Shown: one piece after another, positions 1 to 13,700 of the stretch
Numbering within the stretch: the stretch's first letter is position 1
How the letters are laid out: each line of letters opens with the position of its first letter
DNA from: Toxotes chatareus
Taxonomy: Eukaryota > Chordata > Actinopteri > Toxotidae
NCBI GenBank assembly: GCA_016801885.1
Contig: CM028895.1
Location: forward strand, 7,588,001 to 7,652,000
Reading direction: 5' to 3'
DNA: 64,000 bases
Notes under the pieces: generated by a model
Told to the model about the DNA's origin: nothing
What the model saw: the letters and a program-made list of their open reading frames with translations, nothing else
Database searches by the model: none
Program-made: the position numbers and the translations under genes

Positions 1-742
1 GCAGGGCACGTGTATTAACAGTGAAACGCATCTTGTTCCGCCTACATATTCCTCCTTCATATGTTTCATCCCCTATCGCTACATCAGAGACGGAAACAGG
101 TTTTTCCAGATGAGCTGTAGGTGAAGTTCTTTGAAACGGGTGCAAGAAATTGAAGCCATTCGTGCGTTTTCAAACTGTCAGCACTACCGCACACATCTTC
201 TGTCCGCTCCCTCTCTTAAGTCCTCATTCATTCGTCTATCCTCCAAATCAGTACAGTGTCGGTAGCTGAGCAGAGTAATTAGTGTGCTGGACGGAGGCCA
301 CCATCCCTCATGAATAAAGCTTTGTTTAAGTTTCCTTCCTTGCTGGCATCTCCCCTTTTTCACTCTTTCATTTCATTGTTCTTGCTCTGTCTTCTCCCTC
401 TTTCTCCCTCTCTGGGAGTTTGACATTATAACAGACTGATTTAGACTGTGGTCACATGTAAGTGCAATCACTGGTTCTTGGAAAGCCGTATATTTTTAAG
501 ACCAGTGATCATAAATGGTCCAAACCAGTGGCTCTGCTAGGATACATATGGAAACAGTTGAACTTGTGTGACATTAAATATACATACATTTATGCCCTGA
601 CTTGAGACCTGACCCTGCTGTTTCTCTTGATGCCTGGGAGGCCTTGTGACTGTTCAGTGTTAACTTCTCTCCATGGGAGGCTGTGAGTGCATGTCTATGT
701 GTGAGAGAGTGAATAAGCTTATGTGTTTGTCGTTTTGCTCAC
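1..742 (-). other. eva1c: eva1c intron 7 (5' part; continues beyond window)
   Basis: This sequence lies downstream, on the minus strand, of the exon 7 donor at 742. No exon with a transmembrane segment or EVA1 tail motif was recognised. Unremarkable AT-leaning sequence. Confidence 0.7.
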
Positions 743-877
743 CTGGAACAGTGTCAGGGCTTTTCACTGAGCTCCCCTCCGGAGGGCTGTCTCCCACTAT
801 GTTGGGGTCATGGGCGCTGGGTGGTGGGGAGAACACCGGTGGTCTGGGGCCCTGCTCCTGGAGCAACTTCTTTGGGA
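743..877 (-). CDS. eva1c: eva1c exon 7, proline-rich extracellular stalk
   Basis: The exon is 135 nt, phase 1 in and phase 1 out. Joined to exon 6 it reads VPKKLLQEQG, matching the VPKNIL that follows domain 2 in human EVA1C. Then comes a stalk rich in Pro and Ser (RPPVFSPPPS; DSPPEGSSVKSPDTVP). The acceptor has an excellent pyrimidine tract (about 10 T, then CTTTGAAG|TC) and the donor is CCAG|GTGAGC. The exon lies 31 kb from exon 6. The match of phase, splice sites and the VPKK motif makes it convincing despite that distance. The next exon should carry the membrane segment and was not found. Confidence 0.88.
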
Positions 878-3800
878 CTTCAAAGAAAAAAAAAAGGCAG
901 AGCAAAGGAGGGGAGTTTGGGAAAGAGGGAATCAAAGAAAAGATGAACAGAAGATAATTAGATGCTGTCTTATTTGAAAACGAGACATAAAACAGTAATT
1001 TCCATTTCAATTGTGCACAAGAACTTGAGCAATATATCGATTATGTGCTGGTATCAGTTTATCATACATATTCAGTATAAATAAGAAATTGCTGTGCATC
1101 AATATTTCACAGGGTGCCTTCTTATGCATTCTGACCATTATTTTTTTTAAATTCAAATTCATTTAGCACATTTTTAACCCTAACCATAACCCCTTTTCTG
1201 TACGATTATTACGTCCCATCGACTGTCTCACTGATTAAATTGTCACAAGAGTCTGTATTTTATTGGAGATTCTGTTGATGGTGATTAAGAGTCATGTTAA
1301 AGCCTAAAACGAAAGCAAAAAGGAGGAATGAGGAGATATGAACCATGATTCACACACTCCTGACTTTGCGCTCTGATTCCCGAAACTTCTGCTGCCCCCA
1401 CCTCATCCCCCAACCTCACAGCGTCCCGTGAGTCAGGGAGTCTGCACTCTTTCCCCCAGACACAAACCCACAATGCAGTGGGCTATACATTCCTGCCCGC
1501 TCACATGTGGTTTTGGAGGCCAGGCCACGCTCCGGTCACTATGTTTGTCTGCCCTGTTAGATCGGTGGTGATTTACAGCTCAACAGATGACTGTGTGTCC
1601 AGCTGTCTGTCTATCTGCTAATGGTGCATTTTCATTGCTCTGGACAAACAAATAGGCCTCGAAGAAAACTCTGGTGTCTGGTTTTGCTGACATCAGTAAC
1701 ACTAATAGAGAAATTGTGACTCGTGATTTGAGGTAAAAATGAACCATTTGTTTAAAGGCCGATGAATAAACACGCTGATCAAATTTCCAGAGACCGACTT
1801 TGGCAGCGGCCCAAGAGCCAATCAAAGTGGAGGAAGAAGCAGAGCAGACCTCACAAGCCTCCCCTTCACTGGATACTACTTATGTCTTGGACACATTACA
1901 AATTTTTTCCCATTGTAATCAATGGTGAAAAGGTTTAGCGGAAACATTTAACTACTGACATTTACAAGTTTGCAGTCGCAAGTACTTTTATTTTTTATGT
2001 CATTTTTACTTTTATTAGACAGTTGACAGTCTGTTTTGACAGGAAATACTGATAGAGGGACTGTCCCTGGCCAAACTGGCAATGTCGCGGTTTCATGATG
2101 CGCATATCACACCACTGACGCACCACGTCATTGGCTGTGGTACTTGCACATGTGACATGGCAAATGCATTATAGCTGCTAGAATTAATGGCTTCTGTTCA
2201 TGACACACCTGCACCTATGCTTCATTATACTTTGCAGACTGCATTTTTATGATATTTTGACACAGAAGTAGACATGGAAATCACACAGTATCGCTTAGCA
2301 TGTAGCAGACGTGATTTATGCTGTGACGTTTTACATATAAAATGTTTAATATCAGTAACTTACACATACTCACAAAACTGACATCAAGCTCAATACATAT
2401 TTCTTCAGCCAGTAAAAACTTTACAGACTCAAATCTCAGCAAGAAGTTCCACTACTGAAACTTCCTGTTGGGGTTTGAGTATTTGACGAGTGCACACCAG
2501 AAGATTACAGAAGGACTGGCCCCAGAAAACAACATGTGTTTTCTGGGGTTTTCTTGGATTGTATAAGAAAGATCTCAATCCTTCACTAACTGATGTCAGG
2601 ATCAATTGCAGCTGCAGCTGCAGTTTATAGTGCTACTCTGGACTACTGCGATTGATTAACCTCTAAAAATATCCTTGCAAAGGCAGACAATAGTAGTCTA
2701 TAACTTATTATGTGATACACAGCTAAACAGAGAGAGCCATGTGGAGCAATGCACTTGCAAGAGAAGAATTTCTGATGCTATCTTACTGCAGACTTCAAAG
2801 AGCTCCACTAATTCTCGTTCCAGCCTTTGCTTTCCTATTCACTATGAGCAAAAGGGCCGGAGGTTGATGCCAGACCAATAGATGTAGTAAATGATTTCTG
2901 GTCTTTATTTCAATCTGCTTAGATGGACGCACCTTACTGCATCGTGGGAATTTACATTTAAATACCGTTCTGTAATTACATCATCTCATGTGGCAAACCA
3001 CACCAATCTGTCACCTAACTAGGTTTAAGAAACCAAGAATCTGAAACCCCATTTTATCCAAGTCTGGTTGGCAAAAACTAAATAAACACAGCCTGTGAGG
3101 AGGGCGAACAAGGCAGCGAAATGAAGAAATGGGATTTGGCCAGGCAGCTCCCCCTGTCCTTCCTCATCAGCCTGACACACTAATCGTGGGCCTTAAAGCT
3201 CCCCCACTGCCACGCTGCCACCATCCCCATGCCACGCCCTGATTACAGCCTTCTGATTGGCCCTAATTGACTGCACATGTGGCCCAGGGTCACAGCTGAG
3301 AGACGCCATGATGTGACACACACTCTCACACATGTACATTTTTACACGGCTACAGAACGTATAATTGAGATACCCACATGCATACAGAAGTGCATGCAAG
3401 CTCACAGCTACACCAGATGCATGTGCAAACATAGAACATACGGATACGTTACCTGGTCCAACACACATTTAACATCAGAACATACAAACAGCCATTTCTT
3501 ATGTTTTTCTATGGGCTTACTTTGTTGGCAAGTGTTGGTACAGTATAGTAAATTGACTGCTACTTGTCTAAAAATAATTGTCAAAAAGCTAAAACCTCTC
3601 GAAGTCAACGGCCACAAACCACACTTAAGGAGCCAAGCAGTAAAAACTGAAACAGTAAAAGAGAGAAAGAGGAGCGCAAGGGAGAGAAACCAAGCACATA
3701 AATCACACTCTACAGTCTGCTTTATAATGATATGGTCACATAAATGCAAGGCAAATGAGTCCTTGCAATCCTTAATATAACTCCACTACATGGGACCTGC

Positions 3801-4878
3801 GCCAGTGTCGTACCTCTCAGAGCCCGGGATCACCACGGGGAGCGAAGATATGAGGCGGGAAAGAGTGCCCATAACAATGGCCCATGTTTACACTGGCAAA
3901 GCTGGGCTTTGTTTTCACTGTGCTCTGCAGGGCCGGAGTGTGTGTGCATGCCTGTATGTGTCTGTGTTTGTGGGCCATGTGCTGACCCATGCAGAACACA
4001 GTTGTGACAAATCCCTGTAAGCCAGAGGGGATATAATGAAATATTAAACCATGCTAAATCTGAGATGAGATCAGACCTAGGCCAATGATTTGAACATACT
4101 TTAGCCTTTATGAGTATGCATGGGGGGCTGCTGGGGACTAAATATTTGGGGTATTGTTTTAGGGCACTGCTTAATGCCTTGTCTGCTTTATCTCGCTGAG
4201 ATTTTGGCCCTTAAAGAGACAGCTTAATCTACAGTATGACTTCTCTGCGATGCACACTTTTAATGTGGTGACCCTCATCTAAATTATGCTCTATTCTGGC
4301 TGAAGCAGGATTCAAGAATTATGTGCAATTTGACCCAGGTCTGGTTGAGATGTGCTATATAGTCATGAAACTGCAGAGAAAAGACAGGGAAAGTGTGTGA
4401 GAAATAGATATAAAATAGAGTGTGTGCAACACACTTTTGACAGGAGAAGGAATTAATTTGCAGCTGCATGAAGATATGGAGAGTTTTGTTCCAAATCAGA
4501 TATCCACCATCTGAAAAACTGCATGAATCTTAACATAGTTAAGATATATGGCAATTTGGAGTAAAAAAAAAAAAAAGGTGCACTGAAACAATGTGCTGGT
4601 ATATGTGTGTAAAAAGTCCAAGCAAAAGTCCAAGCGTCTGGTTTCAATCAGCACACAGTGCCTACTTAATCTACAACATTAAAGTGCTGTCTAAAGCCCA
4701 ACATTCACTTGATACACACACATACACAAAGGTAGTGCCTCAATGTTTATGGACACACTTCGAATCAGAATGGTTTTTATTCCCTTTAAACTCTTTCTCT
4801 TGCTTCCCACACACACCACACAGAAAAGGCATGCAGACATCTGATTGCTCACATTCACAAGCCCATCCACCCATCCAA

Positions 4879-4911
<33 letters not shown>

Positions 4912-7900
4912 TTCATACACACAACCATTTTTCACTTAGCTAATGGCATTCCTTCAGAACAACATGCAAGGTGAATAGGGCAGGAGCTGAAGGTGTTGAG
5001 ATTGCATTCCTCCTCTCCCTCCCTTCTTCTTTTCTCCAACCCCCATCCTAACACTTTAACTGTATCCAGCTGACTGCAGTTGATTGGGTTTGAGTCTGAG
5101 CGTGTTAGTGCACTTTTGACAGCCTTACATGCAGAAGCTGGAACGTACATTTTCAATATACACACAATGTATATGTGCGTGTATTGTTTAGATAAAGTTG
5201 ACACAGTGTAAGGATGTGGACATGTGTATGTGAGCGACTGACTTCATCCAAGCTGCAGTATTAGTGTCATGTTTATCTTACCTCTAATGAATGTACTCCC
5301 TCTACTTCGCTCTTTGAAAATTAATGGTTGTAAAGCGTCTATGTGTGAGCACTAAATACATGTGTATTTGAATGACTGAGAGAATGTGTGTCAGAGGACA
5401 TGATTAACACACCCATTCTTGTCTTGTGTACACAAAGTAGACCAGGTTTAAGTCTGGTAATGTGAACTCTGTCGAGGGGCCGGTGGTCTGAGCTGAGGGA
5501 TTTTCCTGGTTCTGCTCCATTTTTATGTCAGTGTGGGCAAATCCAACCTACTCTATTACTTTATGAGGTTTAGCTGTGTGTGTGTGTGTATGTCTACTAA
5601 AAGAGTTACAACATACACTGGGACTGTGGTAACCTTAAAGGAGACTTAAAGCAGCAAATCGGTGGTTTATAGCCCATTAACTATGAACTGTATTTAATTT
5701 GCATGACTGTTGACAATTTCAAACAGCATACCATGAGTTTTAAATTTAATTCCCACCTTCAAGACAGCCATCAATTCACATTCACATTCATCTTCAAGTG
5801 CTGGAACAGGCAAACACAGAACACTGTCAGAGAGAAACTTTAAGGAGAAGAGAACAAAAATTAGAAAATGTGAAATCAGCAAGTTGCCCTTTTCTACAGA
5901 CAAACAATGACTTTGAGCTGGGAACGTTACCAGTTGAAGATTTGCTCTACTCCTGAACAACTGCCATCAAAGTGTCCTTCATCAAGGCTTTTAATCCACC
6001 CGAAAACTCTTCTGGAGCTAATCTAAGGTCACTGCTGGAAAACTGGCTGTACTGGTACCTTCACTGCAGTGACTGCTTGTAACTGCATAAATAAGAAGCA
6101 GGCACAGCTCAGAAAACCTTTACAAAAAGTTACGAAAACCGAGCCTCATGTCCTGGAAATCCAGGAAAAGTTCAGCTTTGTCTTTTGGCTCAGATGCTTG
6201 AATGGTTAATCAAATCAGTGGTTTCAGTTTATCCAGTCAGCGTAGATTGTGTAGGCTCGTCTTAGTTGGCAGGAGTTTCTTGTGCCGAGGTCTGTTTGCT
6301 GAGGAAGCTTGTACTTAAGCAGGATTTTTAAATATAATACAGGTTTACTGCGTGACGTCCATACAATCTAAGACGTAGCTAGATGGTGACACAGTCTGAA
6401 AGCACCCAGATTCGGGGTAGTGAGGGTTGGGGGAGCATTCCAGGATGGAGAGAGTGGAACAGCTCAACCCCCCATCCTGCCTCACTGAGCCCCCTGCCCT
6501 ACATTCAGCTGCAAAGCATAGAATTTTTTTCCCCATTTTCTTTAATGGATAACACACATCCCTCTGCTGTGAGACATCCACAAATGCAAATGTATGCACA
6601 CACACAGATGCCACAGCATGGGCTCAGAGCGTAATCACTCTCACTTCACCGCAACCATCAGTTATACTCCAAAATCCCAGCTGTTTTGGCTATTTAAACA
6701 CTCCGCATACACCACACATGTGCATGCACACACAGTTGGTGTCATTAACAGAGAGACAGAGAGAGAAATAGATGCTCAGTTGACAGTGTGGGGTCATAAC
6801 AATCATTGAGAAAATCGCTCAGTTGTGGAGCTCCCTCTCAGACCCCACACAGACACACACGTGCTAGAATGTCTTCAATACCAGTCATATCCACAACCTC
6901 AGTCCCAGTTTGAAATATGCACAAAGAAGAAAATCCCATTACACAAATACACATCCATTCTCTCTCATCAGTGAATCAAACTTAAACCTAAAATCCACAG
7001 GCATTTTCAGTGGCCTCTAACATCACTGATTGTGTCAGTGCAATTTGGCTGATTTTGCTGGGTGGGGATTTATTTGTCAGAATCTACTCACAGCTCCCAA
7101 GATGTAGACTGTAACCAGGGCTCTTATTTTTAAGAGCAAATTTATCAGTGGTTATTTACATAATAAAACTCTGGTCTTCATATAAGCATAATCAGTAGCT
7201 CATCTGTTTTTTTATTCCCCATTTAGTTTACTTTAAACTATGGTGATCAGCATCATCTTGCATGACTCATTCGGCTCTCTTAAAAAATCTGGGTATTATT
7301 GCGTGAACATCAGTAAAATTCTAATTCTTGACTTTACTTTGGATTTACTTCAGTAAAAACTCACTGCTACATATCTACAGTAGTCCTTACTGTAGGGTAA
7401 TTTTTCAAAGCCTAGTGTGACCTCTGACCCTGCCAGACTGGAGCTGCCTAACTGAACGCTGCCCTCTGAAAGCTCTAATGTTTGTATTTCCACGTCTTTA
7501 TAGGCTGGACGTGGGAGAGGCTGGTCCACTGTTGAAGCCAGCACAGCCTCGTTATTATCTGATGTTCTGCTGGGTCAACAAGGATGTGACCAACACTGAA
7601 TCATCAAACCATGCCGCCCGCCTAAACTCACTCCTTCATATCAGACTTATGAGGTAATGGGATGCAGGGTTTTGATTGGGTCCGAGAGCTGCTGAGGTCG
7701 TCAAATGACACTGTCTTGTGAAAACAGTCAAGACAAAGATTGTCATTTGTTGTCACTGACATGGAACAGAGAGGGAGAAGAGAGAGTGGCAGGACTTGTC
7801 TAGACACAATCACGACAGAAATAAAGGCAGCTGCATTCAACAAGGATGTTCCAGCACATGTCAAGGCTGATCTAAACAATGGTGCTATCTTTAGCTGACG

Positions 7901-10654
7901 GCAACAACTGGTTGTACATGGCAGTTAATAAAATCAGCACTTGGCAACATTAAAGTCTACTGGGACCTGAGGAATGACTGGTGGTTTGGTGAAAGATGAA
8001 CTATGTTTAGCTAAAATTAGCCCAGTATCTTATTAACAGTGCCTCTAAATATACATAGGGGCCTCTATTTAACTTTTTTTGTGCGGCGTGCAGCCATCTC
8101 TGTAAACGTGTGACAGTTAGAGGGGTTGAGATGAACGCTGAGATGAATCAATGAAATAATGTGATCATGTGGACTGTCCACAGTCTTTCATTCTCTCTCC
8201 ATCTCTTCCATGGTTACATCAAGAGGCTTGTGAGCTGACTTACAATCAGTAGTGACAGAGAAGTGATAAAGCCCTTAAGTCACACTAACATGGAACAAGT
8301 GTTCATTCCAATCTCTGGTATCTGAAATGTTCCTTTGATTAAATTATAAAATCTTCCTGTCATCTCTCTATACAGCATGAGAAAACACGTCATTAGGACT
8401 CATGATAGTGGTGTATTGTGCAATATGGTAGGTTGGATGAATACCTAAAGCATCCATGCCACATGCGAGTGAAACTCTAACACTGAATATGAATAATGAG
8501 TGGGCAGAAAGCAAGAAAGATGTGAGGAGAACGAAGCATGATGAGACAAATAAGACAGAAGGACAACAAACAAAACATGCAAAATCAATTTAGGTGGTTG
8601 TTTTTAATATTGATGAATCTATCTAAAGCCTCATTAATGACAGTTGTGCCTTAAAAACTCCACTGAAGCAGGAATTACTGCCCTAAAATTCCACCACAGT
8701 ATAACAATTCATAACATCACATAAAAAGACGCTCTGTACTTGGGTCATCTGATGACACCTGAGCAAGTTCCACTCACTAAAGATGTCGTGGGTATAGTAA
8801 AAAGCTTCAGGATCAGCTGAGTCAGTGAACCTTATCTTTAATATTTCCATTACAGTTTATGAATTCCCAGGGAATTAAAGAATTCAACATCTTTAAATGG
8901 AGAGAAACCAAAAGCAAGAGTCAGCAATCAATAAACTAAAAAAAAAAAAAGCTCTGCTTCACTCCATGAACCCTCCGAGGTTCATCAGGGTCAGCACCTA
9001 ACTTGCTGAATGGGTCTTTTCATCCAGCAAACTACATTAAAGAAGTTAATTAAGAGGAGTGGGGACAAAGATAGTATGGCTGTGGCATTGCAACATGCTT
9101 CCCTGGTGCATTTAACATGTCCTTTAGTTCTCTGTTTTGTCCAGGTGAATGTCAAGATTGCACTTTACAAAACTAATGTAATATTTATCTATGCCTATAA
9201 AGAAATGTGTGTTTTCTCCAGTCAGCACAAATGGTCAGCTACAGACTCAGGGGATGGAAGAGTGGGTTCATTGAGTTCAATGTAATGTAAATTTAAAGTT
9301 TAGTGTTTGGCTGGACCACAACAGTGGCCCCAGCCCAATAAACACGGGCATCTTTCACAGATTAAGTTAAAGGCTGAAAGTGATTGACACTTCGCTGATA
9401 AGACGCAATGACGTCATGAATATATTAATGTATTTTCAAGCTGGTTCTAGCTAGTTTCCATTGAAAGGAGTTGTTTAAAGTGGTTCCACAAGTATTTTCA
9501 ACCTGTCGTCCTCAATTTTGAACACTGTCCATATGCGGGTCAGCCAAATACAAGGCTTTGACCTAGTCTTATTTTAGGTCTAGGTTTATAGCAAAATCCA
9601 AGCACACTGAGTAAACAGTAAACACTAGTGTTAAATACTAGTAGAGGCAGAAAGTGCGACCACAGTGTGTAGAGATAGATACTGTTAGAGTATGACCTTA
9701 GAGTCACATGCTGTGTTTAAGACCACCTCTGTAGCACAATGGCTTTTCAGTAAACACCAGAAATGAGATTAGATGACAAGACATTGTCCTAAATGACACA
9801 TACATAGAAGAGTGTGTTTCAGCATCTGTGTGCCATTATGTGCTCTATGATTTATTCAGGCCATCACACTCCACTACTCCTTCTTTATCATTTTGGTAAA
9901 ACACTACTAACTGCCTCATTTAGCGCTTGTCTGTCATAGGCGCTTCTGCACCCTGTCATTGTCAGTTGATTAGACGGAGGCTGAATCACAAGCTGTAGTA
10001 TTCAGATTAAGTAATACTCTTCTGTATCCCACAGACAGAGAGCCCAGGATAACTTAAGGATCATTGTGCTCAAACTGTGGGAGTTGGCATGTTCATGAGT
10101 GTGTAAGAAGGGGAGGCATGTTTTTCTCCACGTGTTGACGGCGTGCTGGGCCATAGTAGCGGTCAGACCTGGACAAAGATAATGATGGTGAGGTCTGGGT
10201 CAGCCTGAGCCTGTCATCAGTCATGTCACCACAAGCACACACAGCACACACACACATGCATATTATCATCCAGCCTTTGTTTAGTCTGCTACTATAACGA
10301 TGGACTTAGGCTCGGCATTGTTTGACATTTTTTGATGCTACCAAAAATGTACTGAAGCTTGACACCCAGCCCTATACTGGGCTGAACCTGTCCCATCTTA
10401 GCAGACTTTTGACAATACGCTGCTATGGGCTATTATTAGAACCAACTCCGAAAATAGACTTTGGTAGGCGGGTGCTATCACAAGCTACACTGAGCAGCTG
10501 TTTGTGATCAAGAGAGAAGAGGAAGGGAAGACAGACGAGAGAGGAAAAGAGAGGAGAAGAACCTCTTTAAACACTTCCTTTCATTCCTCTCCTTACGGCT
10601 TGGGTTTCTCGGCATACAGGAGCACTGAATACATATATTGTTCTTCACTGGGAT

Positions 10655-10737
<83 letters not shown>

Positions 10738-13700
10738 CACACTCACATTCATGGTGTCCACAGCTAATGATATAACTTTAGTACTGGAAACTCAAGTGTC
10801 CCATATGGACCCAGAGCTTTAGGTATCTCCATCCTCACTCCTTGAGACTTTCCGGGTACAGCTGGTTATCTGTTTGTCTTGCTGTCTGTATTTCCTGTCA
10901 CATCCAGTCTGCAACCTGTCTTCTTCTTCTACCCCTGTCAGCTCAGCCATGGTCTTAAAACAGCTTGAGCCATGGCAGATGCAGATGCATGTCCTCAGGG
11001 GTTAAGAGTGGAGAGAGAAAGAGCACGAGACACCGGTGGAGAGAGGAGTGATAGACACAGAGGCTGCCAGAGACACTTTTACAACAGTCTTTAAAATAAA
11101 CACCTGCTGCAGTCGCTGAAGTGCCTGGGGTGATATCAGAGATCCTGCAGTCTGTAGCATTACGGCTGCGATTAGATAATGAAACTGAGCTAACAGAGTT
11201 ACAACACTGCAAGTCAATTGGATATCCTCTAACAGCACAAGGAAACACACTACTCAAATGTGCATCCAGAGCTGTAGCCAAGGGTAGGCATACATAAAAC
11301 ACTATTTGCCTACCTCTCAAATATTGAAATAGCACCACTGAGGATTTATACATAGTTAACACCTGTTAGTGCTCTCAAACTGGGTTCTCTCTTGTGGTTT
11401 CTTTTGCAAATTCGAGGACAGCTCAGTTTGCACTCTTCCAGGTTTACTTTTGCTCTCCTGCATCCTTGTGTGACCACTGAGGCCTTTGCCTCCTGTTAAT
11501 GCTCGTGCAACATGGGAATAAAGGTCTATAGTTCATTTGCTCTAGTCTAAAAGAGTGGATGAGTTGATAAACCTGACGCCTTTTTCTCCTTAGTTTGGTT
11601 TCTTTTCACATAAACAAAAATTCAAGTGAACCGAAAATCATCACTAAAACCCATGTGAGAATGTTCACTCCACTCACTGATTAGACAGATATGTCTGGAG
11701 CGGGAGAGAGAGAGTAATACAGGAAGAAGGTCCTATCTACCCATATATCAGGAAGGCTACATACTTTGCTGCTAGCCCAGGTCAGACCTTGATTTGACCT
11801 TTGATTTCTGTGTTTAGATCTTCCCAAACCAACTGCACCAAGGATGATTCAAATATGAATGAGCACAATTTAACAGGACTCGGCAGCGCAGGTTTGAAAA
11901 TGCCCTAAAATGAACAAAGATAGCACAAACACTTGCTGGAGTCAGTTCAGTGTGACAGATGAATGAAAGTTTAGAGGATGGACACGTGTCTGAAATGCGT
12001 TGCCTCAAATAACCACAAAGTAAACAGCAATTAACCCTGTCAGTCCCAGACAACAGGTGAGGCTTGCAAATGAACTGATTGGTATATCTCACTATCTGTT
12101 ATCATTTCAATAGCTCTAGTTTTTGTGCTTGGTTGTAACACCTCCATGAGTGCTGTTACAGTATGGCAATCCAAACGTGTGTATTTGTACTGAAGTTTGG
12201 TTGTGTCTTACTCTCCTTAATGCTGAAAGAGGTTGTAAAGAGTTCACTAAATTGTCTCTCTATCCAACAGGAATCAATCCCTTGTCGCAGCTGAGAAGAT
12301 CTGTCTTCTCAACCCCCAGCTCAACCTTCAATATTTTCTTTCCAGCTGTGCTGTAAATCTTTCTGGTATAAAACAACTGTAGAAACCCTCCGACAGGAGA
12401 CCAACTGTGGCTTATAGAGTTAGAAAATGCAATCTGATCTGCAGTGGTTGTGCCTTTTTTCACACTGAACTGCCACAGGGGGTTTGGTACAGATTTGACA
12501 TAAGACAGACTCATATAAGCATACCTTGACACGCGGGTCAACACTTGACACTTAAAATCACACACACAAATTACGCAGAACACCTTTCCAGCACATATAT
12601 TCAGGCCTGAGACGGAAGAAGACAGGAAGTATGGGTGGGAGGGATGGAAAGTGAAGGAGAGAGGAGAAAATTATGGCTTTCCCTTGAGGGTGATGCAGAC
12701 AGATTAGGAAATTACTGATCATGGCAAAGAAATAGTTTGGCACATAGTACTCTGTAAGTAACAGTGGCATTGATCTCCTCATCTAACTCTTGGAAAGGAA
12801 GCAAATATTTCCCAAAATGTCAAAACACTCCTTTAAATATCTGCCGCTGAATGTATTGGAATGAATGCTACTTAAAGTGTTTTATTTAAAGCCACAATAA
12901 TTTCACTACAGAGTTTCCTGCATTTTAACATTATACACTGCAGCCGCTACTGTGATATGGCTCAAGCAGGGCCAAGGACATGCAAAAGATAAGAGAAGCC
13001 AGACTGAGGACTGAAGTGGTGCTAGGAGGTAGGAGGTTGAGGACCACCCATGAATTCATCATTGCTGACCTTTATAGGTTTTATAGGTGTCATATTAACA
13101 CTGGCAGGCATTTTATTGGGCAAATGAAAGAGCAGAATTCTTGTGATCAGAACAAGAACATGTGGCTGACTGTAACAAAGGGGGTCTGTGGGTCTTTAAA
13201 AACTCCTTAAAAAGTCTTTGTACTTTTATCATGCAAGAAATCTCATATTGTTATTGCAGCATTTGTTCTGACATGTCTACTGTTTTTCTGTGTTGTTGAT
13301 TTGTTTTTTTTCTATTGTCGACTGCATATTTCCATAATCAACATATCTTAGAGAGCAGCTTTTCTGTGCCAGCAGAGCTGAATTGGTCATTGACTTAGGC
13401 TGGAAGAGCTAAGCAAACTCCTCCTAAATGCATGTTATTTACAGAACAAAATGTTAAACTTACTTAAGTTTGAAAAAGCTGGACAATCAACTATTTTCCC
13501 TCTCTGCATGTCAGAGTTACTTCACTGTGATTCCAAGCGGCCTGCTCTGAGCTATAATGAATCTGGCACTGATGACAACAGAAGCCTGATCACTGTTTGC
13601 TTCCATCAGCAAGCTACCAAAATTTTGGATTGCATAAAAGTAGCATCCCAAAATCTGTCTGGTTTGGCCACCAGACCTACGGAGGGCTGGATCCACTGTG

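Noticed and set aside
660..1010. Minus-strand open frame of 116 codons as a stand-alone gene.
   Set aside because: Only the 743-877 part is coding, as eva1c exon 7. The flanks are the intronic pyrimidine tract and intron sequence.
10504..10767. His-Thr repeat frame over the CA microsatellite, on both strands.
   Set aside because: A dinucleotide repeat read as codons. Not a protein and not a CRISPR array (no unique spacers).
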